DNA from: Candidatus Sericytochromatia bacterium
GTDB taxonomy: Bacteria > Cyanobacteriota > Sericytochromatia > JACMPN01
Direction: 5' to 3'
Assembly: GCA_014377495.1 (NCBI GenBank)
Contig: JACMPN010000348.1
Coordinates: 1 to 17,569 of the forward strand
DNA: 17,569 nt
In this document: one piece after another, positions 7,110 through 13,935 of the stretch
Numbering within the stretch: position 1 is the stretch's first letter
Layout: each line of letters starts with the position of its first letter
Position numbers and translations under genes: made by a program
The notes under the pieces: model-generated
Told to the model about the DNA's origin: nothing
Databases searched by the model: none
The model's input: only the letters and a program-made list of their open reading frames with translations

Positions 7110-8363
7110 ATGAACGCCCAACGCCTTCAACTGATCAGCTCGGCTGTCCTGGCCACCCTCCTGGTCTCCTGCAACGCCGGTCCTGCCCTCCAGGCCGCCG
7201 GCCCCGCCGCCGCCAACCGGACCCCGGTCCAGGACAACACGGCCGGCACCTTCGATGCGAAGGGCAACTCGCAGATCCAGCTGATGGTCACGGTCCGCAA
7301 CGCAGCGGAACTGAAGGCCCTGCAAGCCAACGCCAAGAAGCTCGGCTTCACGGTGACCAAGTCCTGGCCGCAGATCAACGCCGCCTCCCTGCGGCTCGAC
7401 AAGTTCGGCGCCGTGGGCACCCTGTCCACCACCCTGAAGGACGACTTCGGCGTGCTGACCGCCCAACCGGCCGGTCGCATCGTCCTTGAGGCCGAGCCTA
7501 ACGATCCCGAACTCGGCAACCAGTACGGCATGCAGCTGATGAACGTCGTCAAAGCGTGGGAAACCCAGCCCGGCAAGGCCGCCGTCAAGATCGCCATGAT
7601 CGACACCGGCATCGATCTGACCCATCCCGACCTGAAGGACAAAATCGTCGAAGGCTACAACGCCACCGCCCCTGGCCAGTCCGTGGCGGATGACAACGGT
7701 CACGGCAGCCACACGGCCGGCATCGCTGCCGCAGCGGTCAACAACGGCGCCGGCGTCATCGGCGTCGGCGGCGGCTGCTCGATCATGCCCGTCAAGGTGC
7801 TGAGCAACGGCGGCGGCTCCGAAGAGAGCATCGCCGACGGCGTCATCTGGGCCGCCGACCATGGCGCCAACGTGATGAGCATGAGCATCGGCCTTTACAA
7901 GCGGTCGCCTGTATTCGAAAAGGCCCTGCAGTACGCCCTCGACAAGGGTGTCACGCTGGTTGCCTCGGCCGGCAACAGCAACAAAGAGAACGACCCGACC
8001 ACTGCCCCGCATCTGCCCAGCACTTACCCTGGTGTCATCGAAGTGGCTGCGACGGATGCCAACGACAAGAAGGCGTCTTTCTCCAACTTCGGCAAGACGG
8101 TCTCCGTGGCAGCCCCCGGCGTCGACGTGCTGTCCACCTACATGGGCGGCATCTACAAGAAACTGAGCGGCACCAGCATGGCCTGCCCGCACGTCGCCGG
8201 CCTCGCCGGTCTCGTGATCAGCCAGAACCCCGGCATCAAGCCGGCCGCCGTCAAATCGATCATCGAGCGTAGTGCCAAAGACTTCGGCGCTGCGGGTTTC
8301 GACCCGATCTTCGGCTTCGGCCGGGCTGACGCCGCCAAGGCTGTTGCCACCACCCGCCGCTGA
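7110..8363 (+). CDS. S8 family (subtilisin-like) serine peptidase, lipoprotein, copy 2
   Basis: A 417-residue paralogue of the preceding peptidase, of identical length. The lipobox is LLVSC (Cys21). An I9-like propeptide spans about 54-125. The catalytic residues are Asp165 (IDTGIDLTHPDL), His198 (GHGSHTAGIA) and Ser356 (SGTSMACPHVAG), with oxyanion Asn289 (SAGNSN). The two proteins share long identical stretches such as GVIWAADHGAN, GLYKRSPVFEKAL and ASFSNFGKTVSVAAPGV. The N-terminal 55 residues and the substrate-cleft loops differ more, for example GSHTAG for GTHCAG and SYMGG-type for CKPGG-type sequence before the Ser. Both copies look catalytically intact. Divergent leader and cleft regions may mean different specificity or expression (inference). 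Confidence 0.95.
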   Translation: MNAQRLQLISSAVLATLLVSCNAGPALQAAGPAAANRTPVQDNTAGTFDAKGNSQIQLMVTVRNAAELKALQANAKKLGFTVTKSWPQINAASLRLDKFGAVGTLSTTLKDDFGVLTAQPAGRIVLEAEPNDPELGNQYGMQLMNVVKAWETQPGKAAVKIAMIDTGIDLTHPDLKDKIVEGYNATAPGQSVADDNGHGSHTAGIAAAAVNNGAGVIGVGGGCSIMPVKVLSNGGGSEESIADGVIWAADHGANVMSMSIGLYKRSPVFEKALQYALDKGVTLVASAGNSNKENDPTTAPHLPSTYPGVIEVAATDANDKKASFSNFGKTVSVAAPGVDVLSTYMGGIYKKLSGTSMACPHVAGLAGLVISQNPGIKPAAVKSIIERSAKDFGAAGFDPIFGFGRADAAKAVATTRR

Positions 8364-8375
8364 GACGGCCTTTTT
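8356..8375 (+). terminator. Weak candidate terminator overlapping the stop of S8 peptidase copy 2
   Basis: GCCG (8356-8359), a 6-base loop containing the TGA stop, and CGGC (8366-8369) are followed by CTTTTT. The stem is only 4 bp, so termination here is doubtful; it is far weaker than the terminator after copy 1. Confidence 0.25.
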
Positions 8376-8434
8376 GTATTGGGGCGACCTTGCGACGTTT
8401 CCGTCGGTAAAACTGGACTGGACCGGGCCCCGGC

Positions 8435-8443
8435 TGATATTAT
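8435..8443 (+). promoter_or_regulatory. Extended -10 promoter of the esterase gene, implying a leaderless mRNA
   Basis: TGATATTAT (8435-8443) matches the extended -10 form TGn plus a TATAAT-like hexamer. Transcription would begin about 7 bases later, near 8450, only three bases before the ATG at 8453. No Shine-Dalgarno sequence lies upstream of that ATG, which is consistent with leaderless translation. Confidence 0.45.
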
Positions 8444-8452
8444 TAAGCAACC

Positions 8453-9478
8453 ATGAAGATGCAATTACCCACAGTTAAAATGGTCGTTCTGCAGTTGTTG
8501 ACCCTGGGGTTGGCAGCCTGCCAAATGCCGATCGGCTCATTGCCGGCCGGTGTGGCGACAACGGGCCTGTTTGCCGCATCCCCGAAGGCGACGGCGCCAC
8601 TGGCGGGGACGATCGAGACGGTGACCCTGCCGCAGACCAGCCTGGGCACCGCCAAGTCCTTTAAGGTCTATCTGCCGCCGGGTTATCCTGACGAGGGTCC
8701 GTATCCGACGGTCTATCTGCTGCGCGGCACGATGGACGAATGGCTGAATCCGACGCAGGATCCCAGCCGGCAGGGCCGCACCGCCGCCACGGTCTATGAA
8801 TCGCTCCTCAAGGCCGGCAAAGTGGGCGGTCTGATCCTGGTCTTTCCCGGACTGGGCAGTGACGACGGCCGCTGGCCGGGCATCCTGGCGGACTGGGTGA
8901 CACCGCCGACGGCCCCCGGTGTCGGGAACGGCCGCTTTGCCAGCTTTTTCACCACCGACCTGATCCCCGCAGTCGACAAGCGGTATCGCACCCTCAAGAC
9001 CGGCAAACACCGGGCCATCGACGGGTTTTCATTGGGGGGTTGGGCCGCCGTCCAGGCCGCAGCGTCTCATCCTGACCTCTTCACCTCGGTAGGGTCGTTC
9101 GACGGCACGTTCCCCTACGCCAAATCCACCAAGCAGGTCGATCCCGAGGACGAACTGTGGACAGAAGGCTTCTTCGATCCGGTCTTCGGCAAGCCCAGAC
9201 AGTGGGCGGCGATCGCCACTGCCAGTCCGGCGAACCGCATCGCCCAGGGGACGTCGAGCCGTTGGGCGGGGATCACCTGGCTGTTGGAGTACTGTCCGCA
9301 AGCCTGGGAACCGCGGGGCAATTTCTATCGGGGGGCGGCACTGGGCCAGGTCCTGGCAGCCCATGGCGGCAAAAACCAGCTGGGTACCCTGCCTGACAGC
9401 CAGCACGCCTGGTGGTTCGCCGACGAGCATCTGACGACGACCTTGCCCCGCCACTGGCAGCAGATCAAGCCCGACTAG
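8453..9478 (+). CDS. Lipoprotein esterase, alpha/beta-hydrolase (PF00756-like)
   Basis: A 341-residue predicted lipoprotein: basic start, hydrophobic core (VVLQLLTLG) and a classic lipobox LAAC with Cys23. The mature part resembles the putative-esterase group of alpha/beta-hydrolases (esterase D, feruloyl esterase and antigen 85 relatives). Landmarks are a first strand FKVYLPPGY (70-78), YPTVYLLRG (84-92), the nucleophile elbow GFSLGG with Ser193, and a C-terminal His318 in DSQHAWWFADEHL. The acidic member of the triad cannot be placed with certainty. It would hydrolyse carboxylic or acyl esters outside the cytoplasm; the substrate is unknown. It follows the two subtilases on the same strand but has its own promoter-like element. 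Its TAG stop shares the CTAG at 9475-9478 with the stop of the convergent gene. Confidence 0.88.
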   Translation: MKMQLPTVKMVVLQLLTLGLAACQMPIGSLPAGVATTGLFAASPKATAPLAGTIETVTLPQTSLGTAKSFKVYLPPGYPDEGPYPTVYLLRGTMDEWLNPTQDPSRQGRTAATVYESLLKAGKVGGLILVFPGLGSDDGRWPGILADWVTPPTAPGVGNGRFASFFTTDLIPAVDKRYRTLKTGKHRAIDGFSLGGWAAVQAAASHPDLFTSVGSFDGTFPYAKSTKQVDPEDELWTEGFFDPVFGKPRQWAAIATASPANRIAQGTSSRWAGITWLLEYCPQAWEPRGNFYRGAALGQVLAAHGGKNQLGTLPDSQHAWWFADEHLTTTLPRHWQQIKPD

Positions 9479-9960
9479 GGCGTCGGATTTTCCACCAAGT
9501 GACCCTCGGCGTCCAGTTCACCGGCCGGCACGGCGATTTCGCGCACGACCCGCACCGGGCCGCCGGCGCCGTCGCCAAAATCCGTGTCCGAGTCGTCGGC
9601 CAGAAATGACCGGCCGTCCTCCCAGATGATCGTCCAGTCGGTCGAAGGGTCATCACCAAAGCCGTTGCCATCGCAGATCGCCCGGCAGTCGAAGTCGGCG
9701 GACAGGCGCTGGGCCAGGACGGTTCCCACTTCGAAGGCATGGGCTTCGACTCCTGGGAAGCAGGCGAAGCCGACGTACGTCGGAAAGTCGGGGACGGGCC
9801 AATGCACCACGGAGAATACGATCGGCGGCCAGGGAACTTTGCCCAGCAGGTGCGCGTCATCCTGCGTCATTAGCGGCACAGTAGGAAAGGATTGCTGCAG
9901 CCACGCTTTGAGGGCGCTCTCATCGACAGTTTTTGACAAACCCACCCAGGTGCCGTGCAC
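9475..9960 (-). CDS. Hypothetical acidic cytoplasmic protein
   Basis: A 161-residue protein I do not recognise. The GTG start at 9960 is supported by AGGAG (minus-strand reading of 9968-9972) with a 7-base spacer. There is no signal peptide or membrane helix. The chain is acidic and rich in Trp and Asp. Notable stretches are HWPVPDFPTYVGFACFPG and a TDWTIIWEDGRSFLADD segment, both suggesting a compact alpha/beta fold, and a Cys pair in DCRAICDGNG. It is the last of three co-oriented genes but is separated from the phosphatase by about 270 bases holding a large inverted repeat, so it may have its own promoter. It ends in a 4-base overlap with the convergent esterase gene. Confidence 0.75.
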   Translation of the reverse strand: MHGTWVGLSKTVDESALKAWLQQSFPTVPLMTQDDAHLLGKVPWPPIVFSVVHWPVPDFPTYVGFACFPGVEAHAFEVGTVLAQRLSADFDCRAICDGNGFGDDPSTDWTIIWEDGRSFLADDSDTDFGDGAGGPVRVVREIAVPAGELDAEGHLVENPTP

Positions 9961-9972
9961 AGAGTTTCTCCT

Positions 9973-10107
9973 ACTGAAATTGGCGTAAACAGCCCGGTTC
10001 CGTCAAAACAACACGGGGCCCGTCGACAAAGCGTAGCGCCAAACGACTCTGAAATCCCCAAAAGCGGACAAACGCAGTGTCAGTAATCGCTAAAATCAGA
10101 ACATTGC
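9973..10107. other. Intergenic stretch upstream of the hypothetical gene
   Basis: This is the non-coding gap between the ribosome-binding site of the 161-residue gene and the inverted repeat. It contains minus-strand TTGACG-like sequence but no -10 at proper spacing that I would defend. No coding frame is convincing here. Confidence 0.35.
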
Positions 10108-10234
10108 AAGGGTTTGGCTGAGAGAGGCCTGGCTGGTTTGAGTGCTAGGAGAAGGCTGACGACAGGTCCTCACGGACCTTAGGAAGTCTCGACAACGCAA
10201 TCGAACCAGCCAGGCCTCTCTCAGCCAAACCCTT
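10108..10234. repeat. Perfect 31-bp inverted repeat around a 65-bp centre with an inner hairpin
   Basis: The left arm (10108-10138, beginning AAGGGTTTGGCTGAGAGAGG) is exactly complementary to the right arm (10204-10234, ending CTCTCAGCCAAACCCTT) over all 31 bases. Pairing extends a little further inward after one mismatch. The 65-base centre holds AGGTCC (10164-10169), TCAC, GGACCT (10174-10179). On the minus strand this is AGGUCC-GUGA-GGACCU, a 6-bp stem capped by a GNRA-type tetraloop. The right arm starts inside the TAA of the phosphatase gene, so a minus-strand transcript would enter the stem at once. There is no U-run as in a normal terminator. It could be a MITE-like mobile remnant, a 3'-UTR stability element or a structured RNA. 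No target-site duplication is obvious at the outer ends. Confidence 0.85.
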
Positions 10235-11093
10235 AGGTTTCGGTGGCGGGAGGCGCGTCCTGCGGGTTGGGATCCTCTTGCGGCTCCAAGGGGATGTCGG
10301 AGGGGATGACGGGCGGGACGGCCGCCGGCGTGTAGTGGCTTTTGCCGTACTTCTGCGCCCAGGCCTTCAGCAGGACCAGCCCGCCGTGGAAGCCGCTGCG
10401 GATCATCTCGGAATAGGCATACTCAGGCTGCCAGTGCTCGACCTGGACCCGATAGGCCATGGCCATGGCCCCGGTGCGGTCCCGGCCCTGTTTGCAATGG
10501 AAATACATCGGCCGCTCACCCGGGCTGCTCGCCAGGCGCAGGAACTCGTCCACCCTGGATCTGGCCGGCGGCAAAATCGTCCCCAACGGCACGTTGATCA
10601 CTTTCAGACCCAGCTCCTGGCCGAGGCTGATTTCGGCATTGACGACGTTGTCGTCTTTTTCCAGGGTGACGATCGTCTTGATGCCGAGCTTCTTGAGCAG
10701 CATCATCCCCTGCCGGGACGGACGGGCCCCACGGAACAGGCTCTTGTCGACGACCTGGAAGTTGTCGAGGTCCTCACGGGGCACGCCGCCCCAGCCGGTG
10801 GTCGTGTCGTAAGGATTGACCAGCGTCTTCGGCTCGAAACCGTAGGCCGGCTCACCGGGATTGTACGGCACATAGGGCGCATCCGTCGGATGCGGATTGG
10901 GGTTGCTGGGGTACTGGCCGTTCGGATCGGCGATGGGCGTCTCCGTCGGAACGGCATTGGGGTTCCCCTGGACGGGGACGCCGCCACATGCGGTCACCGT
11001 GAGCAGGAGGGCCGCAGTCAGCGCGGCAAGGGGCCGGTTGACCCGGCGCCCGCACCAAAAACCCTGCGTCATGACCATCAAGCCCCCATCCAT
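10233..11093 (-). CDS. Secreted lipoprotein, tyrosine/dual-specificity phosphatase-like
   Basis: A 286-residue protein with a signal peptide and lipobox (VTAC, Cys36), followed by a Pro/Asn/Thr-rich linker to about residue 85. The phosphatase domain (about 85-252) has VVDKSLFRGARPS, GIKTIVTLE, and the CX5R active-site loop HCKQGRDRTG with nucleophile Cys200 and Arg206. This form is typical of bacterial Siw14/DSP-like cysteine phosphatases. The C-terminus is again Pro-rich. The start is uncertain: the ATGs at 11093, 11078 and 11072 are in frame, none has an ideal site, and a GGGGG lies 10 bases before the one at 11072. The gene begins 38 bases after the LuxC-PaaK fusion on the same strand, so the two are probably co-transcribed. 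Possible substrates are phosphoproteins, inositol phosphates or other phosphate esters outside the cytoplasm. Confidence 0.88.
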   Translation of the reverse strand: MDGGLMVMTQGFWCGRRVNRPLAALTAALLLTVTACGGVPVQGNPNAVPTETPIADPNGQYPSNPNPHPTDAPYVPYNPGEPAYGFEPKTLVNPYDTTTGWGGVPREDLDNFQVVDKSLFRGARPSRQGMMLLKKLGIKTIVTLEKDDNVVNAEISLGQELGLKVINVPLGTILPPARSRVDEFLRLASSPGERPMYFHCKQGRDRTGAMAMAYRVQVEHWQPEYAYSEMIRSGFHGGLVLLKAWAQKYGKSHYTPAAVPPVIPSDIPLEPQEDPNPQDAPPATET

Positions 11094-11131
11094 GCCGATT
11101 GGTTATCGGCCCTCGGCAGGTAGAGATGACG

Positions 11132-13804
11132 TTAAGGTTGCAGGCGAAGATCGGTTAATCGGATCAGTTTGCCGGTCCGCTCATGCCGGCTCAGGCCCCC
11201 GGTCGGCAGGATTTTCACCTGCAACGCCGCCAGCGTGCCCGCCGCCAACCCGTCGGCCAGCACCGGCAATCCGACCAACAACGCCCGTTCGGCCCGGGCG
11301 GCCAAACCCTGCCACGTGCCGGGATCCACGTCCGGTCGGACTTCGATCAGGACCGACAGGGTGTCCCGCCGGCCCTGCCGGTCGGCGATGACCTGCACCG
11401 CCGAGCTCAGGGCATTGAGACCTGCCAGGGCGGCGAGGATCTGGCCGTATTCGATGTTGGCGTTGGCGACGATCAGCATGTCGTCGCTGCGACCCAACAG
11501 GTCCAGGCGTGGCGTCGAACGGCCGCAGGGGCAGAGTCCCGGCACCCAACTGGCCGAGTCGCCGATGCGGAAGCGGATCAGGGGCATCACCGTCCGGTTC
11601 AAATTCGTCACCAGCAGATCGCCGACCCCGCCCTCAGGCACCGGTCGACCCGTCTGGGGATCGACGATCTCGATGAACTGATGATCCCCGTGGACGTGGT
11701 GGATGCCACCCGTGCAAAACTCGCACTGGTAGCCGATCGGGCCACCGTCGACGGTGCCGTAGCCGATGGAGGCGAAGGTCGTCAGGCCGAGCGTGTCCAT
11801 GAAGTAGGCTCTGTCGTTCGCGTAAAGCTGCTCACCGGTGTAGAAGGCCTTTCGCAACCGGATCCCCGGCACGCCCATGGCCGCTTCAAAGATGGTCATC
11901 AGGTGACTGGGCGTGCCGATGACCGTATCGACGCCGTACTTGACCAGACACTCGATCACCTCGTCGACCGGGGCCACCGTCAGCAGCGGAAAACTGAGAC
12001 AGCCGATAAGCTCCAGCATCCGGTTCGTCGACAGATAGCTGCCGTACAGGCGTCCCGCCATGAACAAGTTCCCCACCCGGTCGCCGGGCCGGATACCCGC
12101 CGCATACCCGCCCGTGGCGGCGAAGCGCATGTCCGTCTCGTAGTCGTCGAAGCTGAAGATCGAGACCTTCGGCGCCCCGGAGGATCCGCCCGACCGTAAA
12201 ACGTGACCATTCGTCAGCGGCAGGCAGAGCAGCCCGTCTCCCTGGGGCGGCGTGTTCGCATAGAGGTCGGCCCGCTCCAAAATCGGCAGGGCCCACCAGT
12301 CCTCGAGCGTGTGCAGGACGGGAGACCCGTAGCGCCCCCGGTAAAAGGGCGCCACCGTGGCGGCCACTTCGGCTTGGCGGCGGGCTTTGGCCCAAGCCTG
12401 CCGGGACAGTTCCTCCGGCGCCCACCACTCGCTGGGCTCCATGCGGGCTTCCAGGCCCGGTGTGGCCAGGCTCACCCATTTGACCAACTCGCCCAGGGCA
12501 TAGACCCCGTCGTGGGGTTCTCCGGGAAAGCCGCCCGTCATGTCGCCCAAGGCCGTCAGCCGCAGGACGCCGACCCGGGCAAAGGCTTCCGCCAAGGCAG
12601 GTGCCCGCTCAGGTCCCACGCCCAGACCGCACGTCTGCAACAGCGGGCCGTAGACGGCGACGAGCGGCGGGACGGCGGCGAGATCGGCGACGGCTTTGAC
12701 GTAGACGGTGCGAAACAGCGGGGAAAGTTTGAAGGTCGCGTCGAACTCCTCGATGATCGTCCAATGCTGGCCGGCGGGCGGCACGACGAGCCGAGACAGG
12801 CCCATGGCCGTCTCGACCCGGGCCATCTCCCGTTCCTTGGTGATCTCCGCCTGCTCGGGCGGATCCAGCCGGCCCATGGGAAACTGCCTTTGGAAAGCGG
12901 CCAACGCCGTGGCCAGGGCCGCCACGAACCCCCGTGTCGGCGCCCGGTCGCCTGTGGCGTCTTCGACGTAGACGACCTGCGGCGACGAGCAGGCTGTCTG
13001 GTCCCACAGACCGACGTCCCGGGCCACGAGACGGGCCGTCTCGACGGGCGTGTCCAGCAGTTCCCGGCCGACGGCGGCAAAGCTGATCCGCGGTCCGTAC
13101 GCGATCAGCTTGCACCGCAGCGGCAGGTCACGGCGGTATTCCTGCACGACCTCCTCGCCGCCCCAGACGACGATGGCGTCGCATTCCTGCTGGAACACCG
13201 TGTGCAGTTGACTGGTCCGGCCGGACCAGGACACGACGGCCAGGCCATTGCTGATCACGCCGTCGGGATCGCAGGCCCGCAAGCTCTCCGCAAAGAGGAT
13301 CGGGAAAAAGGAATTGTCCCCGGCCGCTTTGACCAGATTGACGTTGCGGGTGATCAGGCCCTCGACGGCACTGAGACTGCCTCCGACAGAGACGTTGCCG
13401 CTGGAGACATGGAGGACGACGCCCCGGGGAAAGGCCCGGGTCAAACCCGTGTGGCCGGGCCGGCGGCGCCAGGCGTCCAGGGCATCGGGTGTCCCGAGTT
13501 CGCTCCGTAACTTGGGCAGCAGATAGGCCTGGGAGAGGGCCATCGGGATGGCCTCCAGCTCCGCGTTGACCATTTCCGGGCTGAACCCCGTGAGGGCGGG
13601 CAACTGGGCCAGCGCCTGGACACGGGGGGCGTAATGGGGATCGGCCCAAGCCCGGGCGACCCGGTCCAGGACGGTGAGGATCTCGGTGACAGGCACCTGT
13701 TGGAGGATTTCCAGGTGCTGCCGGGCCAACCGGACAATGCCCCGGGCGTCATCGTCACTCAGTGCGCCGTGCTTGCGCTGACCAAACAGGTAGTGCTCTG
13801 GCAT
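11132..13804 (-). CDS. LuxC-type acyl reductase fused to PaaK/LuxE-type adenylate-forming enzyme
   Basis: An 890-residue cytoplasmic enzyme; the ATG start has GGAGGG six bases upstream. Residues about 20-450 match the LuxC acyl-CoA/acyl reductase family: VVLHVSSGNVSVGG (129-142), NLVKAAGDNSFFPILFAESL (156-175) and the catalytic region WDQTACSSPQVVYV with Cys272. Residues about 460-890 match the phenylacetate-CoA ligase/CapK/LuxE branch of adenylate-forming enzymes: a phosphate-binding loop SGGSSGAPK (538-546), YGTVDGGPIGYQC (682-694), PLIRFRIGD (741-749), CPCGRSTPRLDLLGRSDDML (758-777) and HERTGKLIRLTDLR (874-887). The expected chemistry is ATP-dependent activation of a carboxylic acid, transfer of the acyl group, and NAD(P)H reduction to an aldehyde, as LuxE and LuxC do separately. 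No luciferase genes are nearby, so the aldehyde must serve another purpose. The substrate is unknown; a fatty or aryl acid is likely. Confidence 0.92.
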   Translation of the reverse strand: MPEHYLFGQRKHGALSDDDARGIVRLARQHLEILQQVPVTEILTVLDRVARAWADPHYAPRVQALAQLPALTGFSPEMVNAELEAIPMALSQAYLLPKLRSELGTPDALDAWRRRPGHTGLTRAFPRGVVLHVSSGNVSVGGSLSAVEGLITRNVNLVKAAGDNSFFPILFAESLRACDPDGVISNGLAVVSWSGRTSQLHTVFQQECDAIVVWGGEEVVQEYRRDLPLRCKLIAYGPRISFAAVGRELLDTPVETARLVARDVGLWDQTACSSPQVVYVEDATGDRAPTRGFVAALATALAAFQRQFPMGRLDPPEQAEITKEREMARVETAMGLSRLVVPPAGQHWTIIEEFDATFKLSPLFRTVYVKAVADLAAVPPLVAVYGPLLQTCGLGVGPERAPALAEAFARVGVLRLTALGDMTGGFPGEPHDGVYALGELVKWVSLATPGLEARMEPSEWWAPEELSRQAWAKARRQAEVAATVAPFYRGRYGSPVLHTLEDWWALPILERADLYANTPPQGDGLLCLPLTNGHVLRSGGSSGAPKVSIFSFDDYETDMRFAATGGYAAGIRPGDRVGNLFMAGRLYGSYLSTNRMLELIGCLSFPLLTVAPVDEVIECLVKYGVDTVIGTPSHLMTIFEAAMGVPGIRLRKAFYTGEQLYANDRAYFMDTLGLTTFASIGYGTVDGGPIGYQCEFCTGGIHHVHGDHQFIEIVDPQTGRPVPEGGVGDLLVTNLNRTVMPLIRFRIGDSASWVPGLCPCGRSTPRLDLLGRSDDMLIVANANIEYGQILAALAGLNALSSAVQVIADRQGRRDTLSVLIEVRPDVDPGTWQGLAARAERALLVGLPVLADGLAAGTLAALQVKILPTGGLSRHERTGKLIRLTDLRLQP

Positions 13805-13935
13805 GTCGGACCCTCCGGAAACAGGCTAGCAGGTCGCCGCATGGCCGTCATGGCGACTGTGACGCTCGGCGGCACGCCCCGAGCCGACGGATAGCCGACT
13901 GATACTGTGGTGATAAAACGGAGTAGACAGGGATT
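13805..13935. promoter_or_regulatory. Divergent promoter region between the fusion enzyme and the DUF5939 gene
   Basis: This 131-base gap separates two divergent starts. It holds the ribosome-binding site of the fusion gene (GGAGGG on the minus strand). On the plus strand TGATACTGT (13900-13908) could be an extended -10, placing a start site near 13915. No operator-like palindrome stands out. Confidence 0.35.

Noticed and set aside
7047..8450. Long minus-strand open frame antisense to S8 peptidase copy 2
   Set aside because: The composition is low-complexity and the frame exists only because of the high G/C third-position bias of the real gene.
10108..10234. Integron attC site
   Set aside because: The arms are perfect and lack the RYYYAAC and GTTRRRY boxes in the right orientation. 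No integrase or cassette array is present.
10108..10234. Retron or other reverse-transcriptase-associated RNA
   Set aside because: The paired ends are suggestive, but no reverse transcriptase gene lies anywhere in the window.
11183..13510. Two long plus-strand open frames opposite the LuxC-PaaK fusion
   Set aside because: They are rich in Arg, Gly, Gln and Pro with no motifs, while the minus strand carries two complete enzyme domains with catalytic residues.
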